From: Nonomuraea jiangxiensis | GTDB lineage: Bacteria > Actinomycetota > Actinomycetes > Streptosporangiales > Streptosporangiaceae | DNA length: 54,447 bases | Assembly: GCF_900099965.1 (NCBI RefSeq) | Contig: NZ_FNDJ01000048.1 | Location: 1-54,447, forward strand | Direction: 5' to 3' | Shown: in pieces, positions 34,486 to 42,872 of the stretch | Position numbering within the stretch: the stretch's first letter is position 1 | How the letters are laid out: every line of letters starts with the position of its first letter | The notes under the pieces: generated by a model | What the model was told of the DNA's origin: nothing | The model's database searches: none | What the model saw: the letters and a program-made list of their open reading frames with translations, nothing else | Program-made: the position numbers and the translations under genes

Positions 34486-37400
34486 GTGGTCAGTCGCAGA
34501 TGGGAGCGCCACCGGGGACGGTGGGCGCGGCTCGCGGCGCCCGTCGTGCTCGTACTCGTCGCGTCGCTGCTGGGAGCCACCCCGGCCGCGGCGGGCGACC
34601 CCGCATGGGACCCCGCCGAGGTCCAATCGCAGAGATCGGTACCCGGACGCGAGACGACACCACTGCGGCCCCTGGTCGACCCGGCCGAGGCCGCCGAGGC
34701 GACGGCCCCGCCGAAGGTGACCTGGCCGGCCGCCGCCACGGCGACCGTCACCCTGGCCGGTGAGCGGTTCCGCGCGTCCGGCGAGCCGGTCCGCGCGGGC
34801 GCCCTCCCGGTCTGGGTCGGCCCGCCCGAGCAGAAGGCGGGCGAGCGTTCCGCCCAGGCCGTACCAGGTCAGGTGCGGGTGCGGGTGCTGGACGGCCAGA
34901 CCGCGGCCCGCGCCGGCATCACCGGGCTCGGGCTGCAGGTGGCCGCCCCCGAGGGCGCGGGCCGCGTCTCCTTACGGCTGGACTACTCCGGCTTTCGGCA
35001 CGCCTACGGCGGCGACTGGGGCAGCCGGTTACGGCTCGTACGGCTGCCCGCCTGCGCTCTCACCACCCCGCAGCAGCGGGGATGCCGGGGAGGGACCCCG
35101 CTGCCCACGGGTAACGACGTCACGGCCGGACGGCTGACCGCCGACGTGGACGCCACGGCGGAGGGCACCCTGCTCGCGGCCGAGGCGGCGCCGTCCGGCC
35201 CGGCGGGTGACTACAAGGCCACGTCCCTGTCGCCGTCGGCCACCTGGAGCGTCAGCCCGCAGACCGGCTCGTTCGCCTGGTCCTATCCGCTGCGCATCCC
35301 GCCCGCCCCCGGAGGGCCGGTCCCCACCCTCGAACTGGGCTACTCCTCCGGCAGCGTGGACGGCCGCACCGTCTCCACCAACAACCAGTCATCGTGGATC
35401 GGCGAGGGCTTCTCGTACTGGCCGGGGTTCATCGAGCGGCGCTACCGCCAGTGCGCCGACGAGGGGGTGACGCCCAAGCGGAACGACCTGTGCTACCGCT
35501 ACAACAACGCGGTCATGTCGCTCAACGGGCACGCCACCGAGCTGATCCAGGACGACGACACCGGCGCGTGGCAGCCCAAGAACGACGACGGATCCCGGGT
35601 CGAACGGCTGACCGGCACCACCAACGGCGACGACAACGGCGAGCACTGGCGGGTCACCACCCCTGACGGCACCCAGTACTACTTCGGCCTCAACCGCCTG
35701 CCCGGCTGGCAGAGCGGAAGGAGCACCACCCGCTCCACCTGGACCGTCCCGGTCATGGGCGACGATTCGGGCGACCCCTGTCACGAATCGGGCGATCTAT
35801 CCGGGTCCTACTGCGACCAGGCGTGGCGGTGGAACCTGGATTACGTCGTCGACCCCCGCGGCACGGTGTCCACCTTCTGGTACACCCCGGAGACCAACCA
35901 CTACCGCCGCGACGTCACCTCGCTGACCGACGGCGTGCCCAACGGCACCCCTGACGACTACGTCCGAGGCGGCCACCTCGACCGCATCGACTACGGGCAG
36001 CGCTCGGACGCCATCTTCACCAGCCAGGCCCCCGGCCGCGTGCACTTCACCACCGCCGAGCGGTGCATCCCGAACGAGGACTTCGACTGCGCCGCCGCCA
36101 AGCTCACCGCCGCCAACGCGTTCCGCTGGCCGGACGTGCCCTACGACCAGATCTGCGACGCGGGACAGGAGTGCACCGACAACCACTCGCCCACCTTCTT
36201 CACCCGCAAGCGGCTCACCGGCATCCGCACCGAGGTGCACGAGAACGGCGCGTACAAGCCCGTGGACACCTGGACGCTGACCCAGCAGATGCGGGCGCCC
36301 GGCGACGGCACCTCGGCGTCGTTGTGGCTGGCGTCGATCAAGCACACCGGCCAGGTCGGCGGCTCGGCCGCGCTGCCCGAGGTCAGGTTCGGGGGCGTGC
36401 AACTCCCCAACCGGGTCGACGCCACCGAAGGGCTGCCGCCGCTCACCAAATGGCGCATCTCGGCCATCGACAACGAGACCGGCGGCAGCCTGTCGATCGG
36501 CTACTCCGGCCGTGACTGCGCGGCCGGCGACGAGCCGGACATCGACACCAACGCCCGCCGCTGCTTCCCGCAGTACTGGTCACCCGCCGGAGCGACCGAA
36601 CCGGAACGCGACTGGTTCCACAAGTACGTCGTCACCCGCATCGAGGAGATCGACCGGACCGGCGGGGCACCCGCCGAGGTCACCGCCTACGACTACCTCG
36701 GCGGGGCCGCCTGGCGCCACGATGACGACGACGGCCTGACCGACGAGAAGTACAAGACGTGGTCGCAGTGGCGCGGCTACGGACGCGTCCGCGTCACCCA
36801 CGGCGAAGGAGACGTACGCAGCCAGACCGAGTACCGCTACTTCCGTGGCATGGACGGCGACCGGCAGGACGACGGCGGCAAGCGCCAGGGCACCGTCACC
36901 GACTCCGAGGACGGTCAGATGGAGGATGCCGAGCACCTCCAGGGCTTCCTCCGCGAGGAGATCAACTACGACGGGCCTGGCGGTGCGATCCTTTCGGCCA
37001 CCGTCAACGACCCCTGGTCACGCAAGACCGCCGAACGCGTCCGCTCCTGGGCGACCTCCACGGCCCACCTGGTCAAGACCGGCGCCACCCGGATCCGCAA
37101 GCCCCTGTCCGGCGGCGGCTGGCGGCGCACCCTCGTCGAGACCGCCTACAACGCCGACGGCCTCGCCACCCAGGTCGACGACCGGGGCGACCTGTCCGTC
37201 CCCGCCGACGACACCTGCACCCGCACCACCTACGCCCGCGACACCACCCGGTGGATGCTCTCCTACGCCTCGCGCGTCGAGACCGTCGCCAAGCCCTGCG
37301 CGCAGGACCCGGACCGTCCGGCCGACGTGATCTCCGACGTGCGCCGGCACTACGACGGCAAGGCGTGGAACACCGCCCCCAGCCGTGGCGACGTGACCAG

Positions 37401-40400
37401 GAGCGAGAAGCTCGCTGACTACGTCAACGGCCAGCCCAGGTACGTCACCGTCGCCACCTCCCGCTACGACTCCTACGGCAGGCCGCTGGAGACCGCCAAC
37501 GCCGCCGGCCACGCCACCACCCAGACCTACACCCCCGCCACCGGCGCGGTCACCAAGGTCGTCCAGACCGACGCCCTGGGCGCCCAGACCGTCACCGAAA
37601 CCGAGCCCGCCTGGGGCCAGCCGACGGCCACGGTCGACGTCAACGGCAAACGCACCGAGATGACCTACGACCCGCTCGGCCGGCTGACCGGCGTGTGGCT
37701 GCCCGGCCGCAGCCGCGCCGCCAACGCCCAGACGCCGAACCTGAGATTCGCCTACCAGATCCGCGCCGACGCGCCCACCACGGTGTCCACGTCCACCCTG
37801 CGCGACGACGGCGCCACCTACACCACCGGCTACGCCATCTACGACGGCCTGCTGCGGCCCCGCCAGACGCAGCAGCCCGCCCCCGGCGGCGGCCGGCTGG
37901 TCAACGACACCGTCTACGACGACCGTGGCCTGGCCGCCAAGACGAACCAGGACTACTACAACGAGCAACCGCCGGGCGCCACGCTGTGGACGCCGAACAG
38001 CGACGACGACGTCCCCGGCCAGCAGGTCACCACCTACAACGGCATGGAATGGCCGACCGCCGAGATCTTCCGCGTCAACGGCACCGAACGATGGCGCACG
38101 ACCACCAGCTACGACGGCGAACGGGTCAGCGTCGATCCACCCGCCGGTTCCACCCCGACCACCCGGATCGCCGACGCCCGCGGCCGACTCACCGAACTGC
38201 GCCAGTACAAGGGCGAGGCTCCCACCGGCGCCTTCGACGCCACCCGCTACACCTACACGCCCGCCGGCCAGCAGGCCACCATCACTGACGCCCAGGGCAG
38301 CACCTGGACCCACCATTACGACCTGCGGGGCCGCCGGGTACGGGTGGACGACCCGAGCAAGGGCACCACCCGCATCGCCTACAACGACATCGACCAGGTC
38401 GTCACCACCACCGACGCCCGCGACAGAAGTCTGCACACCGTCTACGACGCGCTCGGCCGCAAGACCGCGGTGCACGAGGGCACCGGCGCCAGCGGGACCA
38501 AACTGGCCGAGTGGACCTACGACGTGCTGCCCGACGGCACCCGGGCGCACGGCCAGTCGGTCTCCGCCACCAGCTTCGTCAAGAACGCAAGCGGCGGTAC
38601 GGACGCCTACACCACCCGGGTCATCGGCTACGACCACGCCTACCGTCCCACCGGCAGCCAGGTCGTCATCCCCGCCGCCGAAGGCAGGCTCGCCGGCACC
38701 TACACGTCGACCACCGAGTACAACTCCGACGGCAAGCCCCGCCGTACCGGGCTGCCCGCCGCCGGCGACCTGCCACAGGAAACCCTGCTGTACGGCTACG
38801 ACGAACTCGGCAACCCCACCACCCTGCGCGGTCGCACCACCTACGTCACCTCCACCACCTACTCCAAGCTCGGACAGGTCCTGCAGACCATGCTGTCCGA
38901 CGGCGGTAGGCGGGTAGCCCATACCAACGAGTACGAGCATGGCACCAACCGGCTGATCCGGGCACTGACGCAACGCCAGACCTCACCCGTCTCCGTCGCC
39001 GACGTCCGCTACGGCTACGACGACACCGGCAACTTGACCCGCGTCGCCGACGCCCCGGCAGGCCAGACGCCGGACGTGCAGTGCTACACCTACGACCATC
39101 TGCGGCGGCTCACCAACGCGTGGACCGGCACCGACCAGTGCGCCACCGCCCCCACCGCGGGCAACGCCGCCACCGTCGTCGGCGGCGCCGCGCCCTACTG
39201 GCAGTCGTTCGCCTACGACGTCGTCGGCAACCGGACCCGCCAGACCGTCCACGACCCGGCCGGGGACACCTCGAAAGACGCCACCGCGACCTACACCTAC
39301 GCCGGACAGGACAAGCCCCAGCCGCACACCCTGACCTCGGTCTCCTACCAAGGCGGGCCACGCGACGGGCAGAGCGACGCCTACTCCTACGACGCCACCG
39401 GCAACACCGTCCAGCGCGGCGACGGCCACACCATCGACTGGGACGCCTTCGGCAAACCCGTCAAGTCGACCGACGACGGCAAGGTCAGCACGTACGTCTA
39501 TGGCCTCGACGGCAACCGCCTCCTGCGCCGCGACGACACCGGCACCACCCTCGCCCTGCCCGGCATGGAGCTACGCCTGGCCAAGCAGACCGGCGCCCTC
39601 ACCGCGACCCGCTACTACGCCCACGCGGGCGTCACGGTGGCGGTACGCACCGCGAGCGGGCTGACCTGGATGCGCACCGACCACCAGGGCACCGCCCAGA
39701 TCGTCATCACCGCGGACGACACCCAGGCGGTCATCCGACGCCGTGCCCTGCCGTTCGGCGGCCCCCGCGGCGACGCCCCCGCGTCCTGGCCGGGCGAGCG
39801 TGGCTTCGTCGGCGGCGTCATCGACGCCGCCAGCGGTCTCATCAGCGTCGGCGCCCGCCTCTACGACCCCGCCATCGGCCGCTTCCTCTCCGTCGACCCC
39901 CTCTTCGACCAGTCGGACCCGCAGAGCTGGAACGGCTACGCCTACGCCAACAACAGCCCCGTCACCATGTCCGACGCCGACGGCCTCGACCTCTTCGACC
40001 TCGGCGGCGGCGGTGGCGGCAAGCCACCCAAGGGCGATGGCGGCAAGCCCCCCAAGGGCGACGGCGGCAGCGGTGGAGGCGGTGGCGGTGGAGGCTACTA
40101 CTCCCCGCCACCCGCACCGCCCGCTGCCGCGCCGCAACAGTGCGGCTGGAGCTGCCAGATCGGCAACTTCTGGGACGAGCACCAAGACACCATCATCAGC
40201 ATCACCGTCAACGTCACCGTGACGGTCGTCGTCACCGGCGCCTGCCTGGGCGCCACCGGCGGCGCGGGCAGCATCGGCTGCATGGCCCTCGGCGGCGCCG
40301 CCGGCAGCCTCGCCGAGTACGCGCTGTCCACCCCGCGTGACGAGCAGTCCCTCGGGGGCGCGCTGACCGCCACCGCCGTCGGCGCGGTCACCGGCGCGGC

Positions 40401-41373
40401 CGGCGGCTACCTCGGCCGGGCCGCCGCCGCCATCGCCGGTCGGCTCGCCACCACCACCGCGGGCGCGGCCGTCACGAGCGCAGCCACCCGTGCCGCCGCG
40501 AGCACCCGCAATGCCGTCGCCCGGATCACCGGCCGTGGCTCCGGCTCCAGGACCGCTTCAGGGACCGGTACGGGAACCGCCGCCACCACCCGCTCCACCG
40601 CGAGCACGCGGCCGACCTCCCGCAGCGGCGGCGGCTCCTGCCCCTCGAACAGCTTCGTCGCAGGCACCAAGGTCCGGATGGCCGACGGCACGGTGAAACC
40701 CATCGAGCGGGTCAAGGTCGGCGACAAGGTCCTCGCCACCGATCCCCGCACGAAATTCACCGCCGCCAAACCCGTCACCGCCGTCATCCTCGGTAACGGG
40801 GTCAAACACCTCATCGGCCTCACCGTGGACACCGACGGCCCCCGAGGCACGGCCACAGGGACGATCACCACCACGGACCGGCACCCCTTCTGGCTGCCCC
40901 ACCAGAGCGCGTGGGTCGACGCCGAACGCCTCCGCCCGGGCATATACCTCAAGACGCACACCAGCGCAAAGGTGCGCATCGTCGCCACCACCGCCTGGAC
41001 GGAGCCGGAACGCGTCTACAACCTCACAGTCGCCGACCTCCACACCTACTATGTGCTCGCCGGGGCCACACCGGTCCTCGTACACAACTCCAGTCCCTGC
41101 GACCCGCCTCTGAGGTCGCTGCACCCTCGCGGATCGCTGAACGACAGTACGCTGAGCTTCTGGCAAAATCAGGAAACCGAGGACATAGTCTTCTCCCTAA
41201 GGCCAGGGGCGTCCGAACCGCTGATCGTCAAGCCGGACGGGCTGATCATGAACGGAAACCACAGGATCGACATCTTGCGGTCGCGTGGGTACGACGTCGA
41301 TTCATTGCCGCGAGAGACCTATGGCGGTCGCAGTCCCATGACAGACGAGGATTTCTGGAACATGGAGCAATGA
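34486..41373 (+). CDS. RHS-repeat polymorphic toxin with Hint domain and ParB-like tip
   Basis: About 2295 residues. GTG 34486 is preferred because GGAGG sits five bases upstream; in-frame GTG 34468 and ATG 34474 are alternatives. Order of parts: a signal sequence (LAAPVVLVLVASLLGATPAA); an N-terminal domain with YPLRIPPAPGGPVPTLELGY, SSGSVDGRT and SSWIGEGFSYWPGFIERRYR (about 265-325); many YD repeats from about 990 (YDSYGRPLETANAAG, MTYDPLGRLTG) forming the RHS shell; the core signature LISVGARLYDPAIGRFLSVD (about 1785) with NGYAYANNSP; a glycine-rich linker; a hydrophobic pre-toxin stretch; a Hint domain (about 2051-2201, SFVAGTKVRMADGTVKPIE to HTYYVLAGATPVLVHN); and a 93-residue tip with IVKPDGLIMNGNHRIDILRS, a ParB-like fold pattern. 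Family knowledge predicts release of the tip by the Hint domain at VHN. The stop overlaps the ATG of the next gene (ATGA), the likely immunity gene. Confidence 0.93.
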   Translation: MVSRRWERHRGRWARLAAPVVLVLVASLLGATPAAAGDPAWDPAEVQSQRSVPGRETTPLRPLVDPAEAAEATAPPKVTWPAAATATVTLAGERFRASGEPVRAGALPVWVGPPEQKAGERSAQAVPGQVRVRVLDGQTAARAGITGLGLQVAAPEGAGRVSLRLDYSGFRHAYGGDWGSRLRLVRLPACALTTPQQRGCRGGTPLPTGNDVTAGRLTADVDATAEGTLLAAEAAPSGPAGDYKATSLSPSATWSVSPQTGSFAWSYPLRIPPAPGGPVPTLELGYSSGSVDGRTVSTNNQSSWIGEGFSYWPGFIERRYRQCADEGVTPKRNDLCYRYNNAVMSLNGHATELIQDDDTGAWQPKNDDGSRVERLTGTTNGDDNGEHWRVTTPDGTQYYFGLNRLPGWQSGRSTTRSTWTVPVMGDDSGDPCHESGDLSGSYCDQAWRWNLDYVVDPRGTVSTFWYTPETNHYRRDVTSLTDGVPNGTPDDYVRGGHLDRIDYGQRSDAIFTSQAPGRVHFTTAERCIPNEDFDCAAAKLTAANAFRWPDVPYDQICDAGQECTDNHSPTFFTRKRLTGIRTEVHENGAYKPVDTWTLTQQMRAPGDGTSASLWLASIKHTGQVGGSAALPEVRFGGVQLPNRVDATEGLPPLTKWRISAIDNETGGSLSIGYSGRDCAAGDEPDIDTNARRCFPQYWSPAGATEPERDWFHKYVVTRIEEIDRTGGAPAEVTAYDYLGGAAWRHDDDDGLTDEKYKTWSQWRGYGRVRVTHGEGDVRSQTEYRYFRGMDGDRQDDGGKRQGTVTDSEDGQMEDAEHLQGFLREEINYDGPGGAILSATVNDPWSRKTAERVRSWATSTAHLVKTGATRIRKPLSGGGWRRTLVETAYNADGLATQVDDRGDLSVPADDTCTRTTYARDTTRWMLSYASRVETVAKPCAQDPDRPADVISDVRRHYDGKAWNTAPSRGDVTRSEKLADYVNGQPRYVTVATSRYDSYGRPLETANAAGHATTQTYTPATGAVTKVVQTDALGAQTVTETEPAWGQPTATVDVNGKRTEMTYDPLGRLTGVWLPGRSRAANAQTPNLRFAYQIRADAPTTVSTSTLRDDGATYTTGYAIYDGLLRPRQTQQPAPGGGRLVNDTVYDDRGLAAKTNQDYYNEQPPGATLWTPNSDDDVPGQQVTTYNGMEWPTAEIFRVNGTERWRTTTSYDGERVSVDPPAGSTPTTRIADARGRLTELRQYKGEAPTGAFDATRYTYTPAGQQATITDAQGSTWTHHYDLRGRRVRVDDPSKGTTRIAYNDIDQVVTTTDARDRSLHTVYDALGRKTAVHEGTGASGTKLAEWTYDVLPDGTRAHGQSVSATSFVKNASGGTDAYTTRVIGYDHAYRPTGSQVVIPAAEGRLAGTYTSTTEYNSDGKPRRTGLPAAGDLPQETLLYGYDELGNPTTLRGRTTYVTSTTYSKLGQVLQTMLSDGGRRVAHTNEYEHGTNRLIRALTQRQTSPVSVADVRYGYDDTGNLTRVADAPAGQTPDVQCYTYDHLRRLTNAWTGTDQCATAPTAGNAATVVGGAAPYWQSFAYDVVGNRTRQTVHDPAGDTSKDATATYTYAGQDKPQPHTLTSVSYQGGPRDGQSDAYSYDATGNTVQRGDGHTIDWDAFGKPVKSTDDGKVSTYVYGLDGNRLLRRDDTGTTLALPGMELRLAKQTGALTATRYYAHAGVTVAVRTASGLTWMRTDHQGTAQIVITADDTQAVIRRRALPFGGPRGDAPASWPGERGFVGGVIDAASGLISVGARLYDPAIGRFLSVDPLFDQSDPQSWNGYAYANNSPVTMSDADGLDLFDLGGGGGGKPPKGDGGKPPKGDGGSGGGGGGGGYYSPPPAPPAAAPQQCGWSCQIGNFWDEHQDTIISITVNVTVTVVVTGACLGATGGAGSIGCMALGGAAGSLAEYALSTPRDEQSLGGALTATAVGAVTGAAGGYLGRAAAAIAGRLATTTAGAAVTSAATRAAASTRNAVARITGRGSGSRTASGTGTGTAATTRSTASTRPTSRSGGGSCPSNSFVAGTKVRMADGTVKPIERVKVGDKVLATDPRTKFTAAKPVTAVILGNGVKHLIGLTVDTDGPRGTATGTITTTDRHPFWLPHQSAWVDAERLRPGIYLKTHTSAKVRIVATTAWTEPERVYNLTVADLHTYYVLAGATPVLVHNSSPCDPPLRSLHPRGSLNDSTLSFWQNQETEDIVFSLRPGASEPLIVKPDGLIMNGNHRIDILRSRGYDVDSLPRETYGGRSPMTDEDFWNMEQ
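40876..41088 (+). repeat. 3' half of Hint domain, resident copy
   Basis: This 213-bp block (DRHPFWLP to LVHN) recurs at 41732-41944, codon-aligned and without gaps. I count about 30 mismatches, none in the first 39 bases. It is the homology that would allow the displaced tip to recombine onto the RHS gene. Confidence 0.92.
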
Positions 41374-41723
41374 ACATCGGAGACCGAGTACGAACAGTAC
41401 TGGGCTCGCCCCGAAAGGAGAAGTTCCTGCTGGCCCTGGGTCATCGTCTGGGAATCGCGGCACGCGGCGTCTTCACCGGTGACGCCTCCCAGGCGGCCCG
41501 GCAGGCGCAAGCCTGCAACGAGATGATGATCGCCATCTGGTCGCAGATGTGGGCGATGAAGACGGCAGGGCCGACCGGACATCCGGATCGCGAATTCCTC
41601 GCCATCCTCCTCGAAAAGGCCGATGCGGGGGATGCACGGCTAAATCTGCTCGATGCGCTCAACAGTGCCTTGCTCTCGATGGGCGGCGACGACCTATCGG
41701 AGCAGGAAACGGCAGGCTCATAG
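41370..41723 (+). CDS. Putative immunity protein of the resident RHS tip
   Basis: A 117-residue soluble, largely helical protein: MNIGDRVRTVLGSPRKEKFL, LALGHRLGIAARGVFTGDAS, ACNEMMIAIWSQMWAMKTAG, DREFLAILLEKADAGDARLN. No signal or membrane segment, so it acts in the cytoplasm. The start ATG overlaps the RHS stop as ATGA, so it is translated with the toxin. Position directly after the toxin tip is the classical place of the cognate immunity gene; the sequence itself is not a family I can name. The stop is followed 8 bases later by the duplicated Hint block. Confidence 0.65.
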   Translation: MNIGDRVRTVLGSPRKEKFLLALGHRLGIAARGVFTGDASQAARQAQACNEMMIAIWSQMWAMKTAGPTGHPDREFLAILLEKADAGDARLNLLDALNSALLSMGGDDLSEQETAGS

Positions 41724-41731
41724 ACTGAACC

Positions 41732-41944
41732 GACCGGCACCCCTTCTGGCTGCCCCACCAGAGCGCGTGGGCCGATGCCGAAGACCTCACCCCGGGCACC
41801 TACCTCCAGACGCACACCGGCGCGAAGGTGCGGATCACCGCCACCACTGCCTGGACGGAGCCGGAACGCGTCCACAACCTCACAGTCGCCGGCCTCCACA
41901 CGTACTACGTGCTGGCAGGCGACCGGGCGATACTTGTACACAAC
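41732..41944 (+). repeat. 3' half of Hint domain, displaced copy
   Basis: The second copy of the block at 40876-41088. It begins abruptly after the immunity-gene stop with no start codon of its own and reads in frame into a different toxin tip. Confidence 0.92.
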
Positions 41945-42241
41945 GCTGACCCATGCGATGAGGCGAACAATATTGCCAATCATGCCAACGAGAGGTTCAT
42001 GGAGGGCGCCCTCGACCATCGGGTCAGTGGAGTCCCTGCGAACAAGCTGGCGGACTACGTCGATGATATTCTTGAGGGAAGGCGTACTAATGTCGATAGT
42101 CGATACCGGCTGAGAGATGGGCGCTCGGCTCACTATGACAATGACACGGGTGCTGTAGTAATCGAAGATCCTAACGCTCCGCATAGCGGTACTGTATTTA
42201 CTCCCCAAAGAGGGCGTGATTACTTTGACGACCTGGAGTAG
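41732..42241 (+). pseudogene. Orphan RHS toxin tip (half Hint domain plus new C-terminal toxin)
   Basis: One frame encodes the duplicated half Hint (DRHPFWLPHQSAW to HTYYVLAGDRAILVHN), then about 99 residues: NIANHANERFMEGALDHRVS, GVPANKLADYVDDILEGRRT, SRYRLRDGRSAHYDNDTGAV and GTVFTPQRGRDYFDDLE. The GTVFTP..G.DYFD ending is typical of tips seen in actinobacterial polymorphic toxins; activity unknown, perhaps nuclease. It has no RHS body, signal or ribosome-binding site at its start; an internal GTG at 41828 could at most start inside the Hint part. It is best read as a silent cassette or displaced former tip rather than an independent gene. Base composition is visibly more A/T-rich after 41950. 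Confidence 0.8.
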
Positions 42242-42244
42242 TCT

Positions 42245-42682
42245 GTGCCGACCATCATCCGCGCTCCACTTGGAGTGATCCTTGAACTCAGTCGAGACGA
42301 GTTCTCGCTTGTCTTTCAGTTGGTCAAGGAAATAGGGCAGTCCGATTGGCTTCAAGGCCGGCTCGACTTGCTCATTGGAGACTCCGATGCACTACCCGTT
42401 CTGGCGGACCTGATTCGGACTGTTCGGCGCGAGATATTGACCTCACAATCAGGAGAAACGGGATCACTCGAAGCCGTCGAAGGTGATCCAGGCCCCACCA
42501 GTTTGCGCCTGCTGGGTGTAACGATCGCTGGAGCCGTGAGACTGGAGATGTCGCAATATTATTTCAACCTCTTGCGGCGAGGTGGTTCGGCTATCGTTAA
42601 CAGCTTCAACGAGAATGAATTGCATAGCAGGACCGGATCTTCAAAAGAATACGCTCTTGCTTTCTTCGCCGGGCTCGATTAG
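42245..42682 (+). CDS. Putative immunity protein of the orphan tip
   Basis: A 145-residue cytosolic protein starting at GTG 42245, three bases after the orphan-tip stop. It reads PTIIRAPLGVILELSRDEFS, LVFQLVKEIGQSDWLQGRLD and EMSQYYFNLLRRGGSAIVNS, with a mixed alpha/beta profile and no signal. Codons such as ATA, ATT, TTA and CAA are far commoner than in neighbouring genes, which fits recent arrival together with the orphan tip. Function is inferred from position. A Rho-independent-like hairpin follows 16 bases after the stop. Confidence 0.6.
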   Translation: MPTIIRAPLGVILELSRDEFSLVFQLVKEIGQSDWLQGRLDLLIGDSDALPVLADLIRTVRREILTSQSGETGSLEAVEGDPGPTSLRLLGVTIAGAVRLEMSQYYFNLLRRGGSAIVNSFNENELHSRTGSSKEYALAFFAGLD

Positions 42683-42697
42683 GGGGATTTTGGAAGT

Positions 42698-42722
42698 CCC
42701 GCCGGATGCTTCGGCGGGTTTC
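42698..42722 (+). terminator. Terminator closing the RHS toxin-immunity operon
   Basis: CCCGCCG (42698-42704), a 7-base loop and CGGCGGG (42712-42718), followed by TTTCG, 16 bases after the last immunity-type stop. It marks the 3' limit of the island. Confidence 0.7.
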
Positions 42723-42872
42723 GAGGGCGGGCTCCCTCCTGCTGTCCGGCAGTCCACAGGTGCGCCGAGCAGCAGGGAGCCGCGCCTCTTGGCCGAACCG
42801 CCAGTCGTCAAGATCCCGCCGGGCAAGGCCGGCTACCTTCGCAGGCAGCGGACCCGTGTTATCGCCGCTCCG

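Noticed and set aside
37018..38973. A 651-codon minus-strand open frame opposite the RHS gene
   Set aside because: Glycine- and valine-rich mirror of the YD repeats; composition artefact of high-GC coding DNA.
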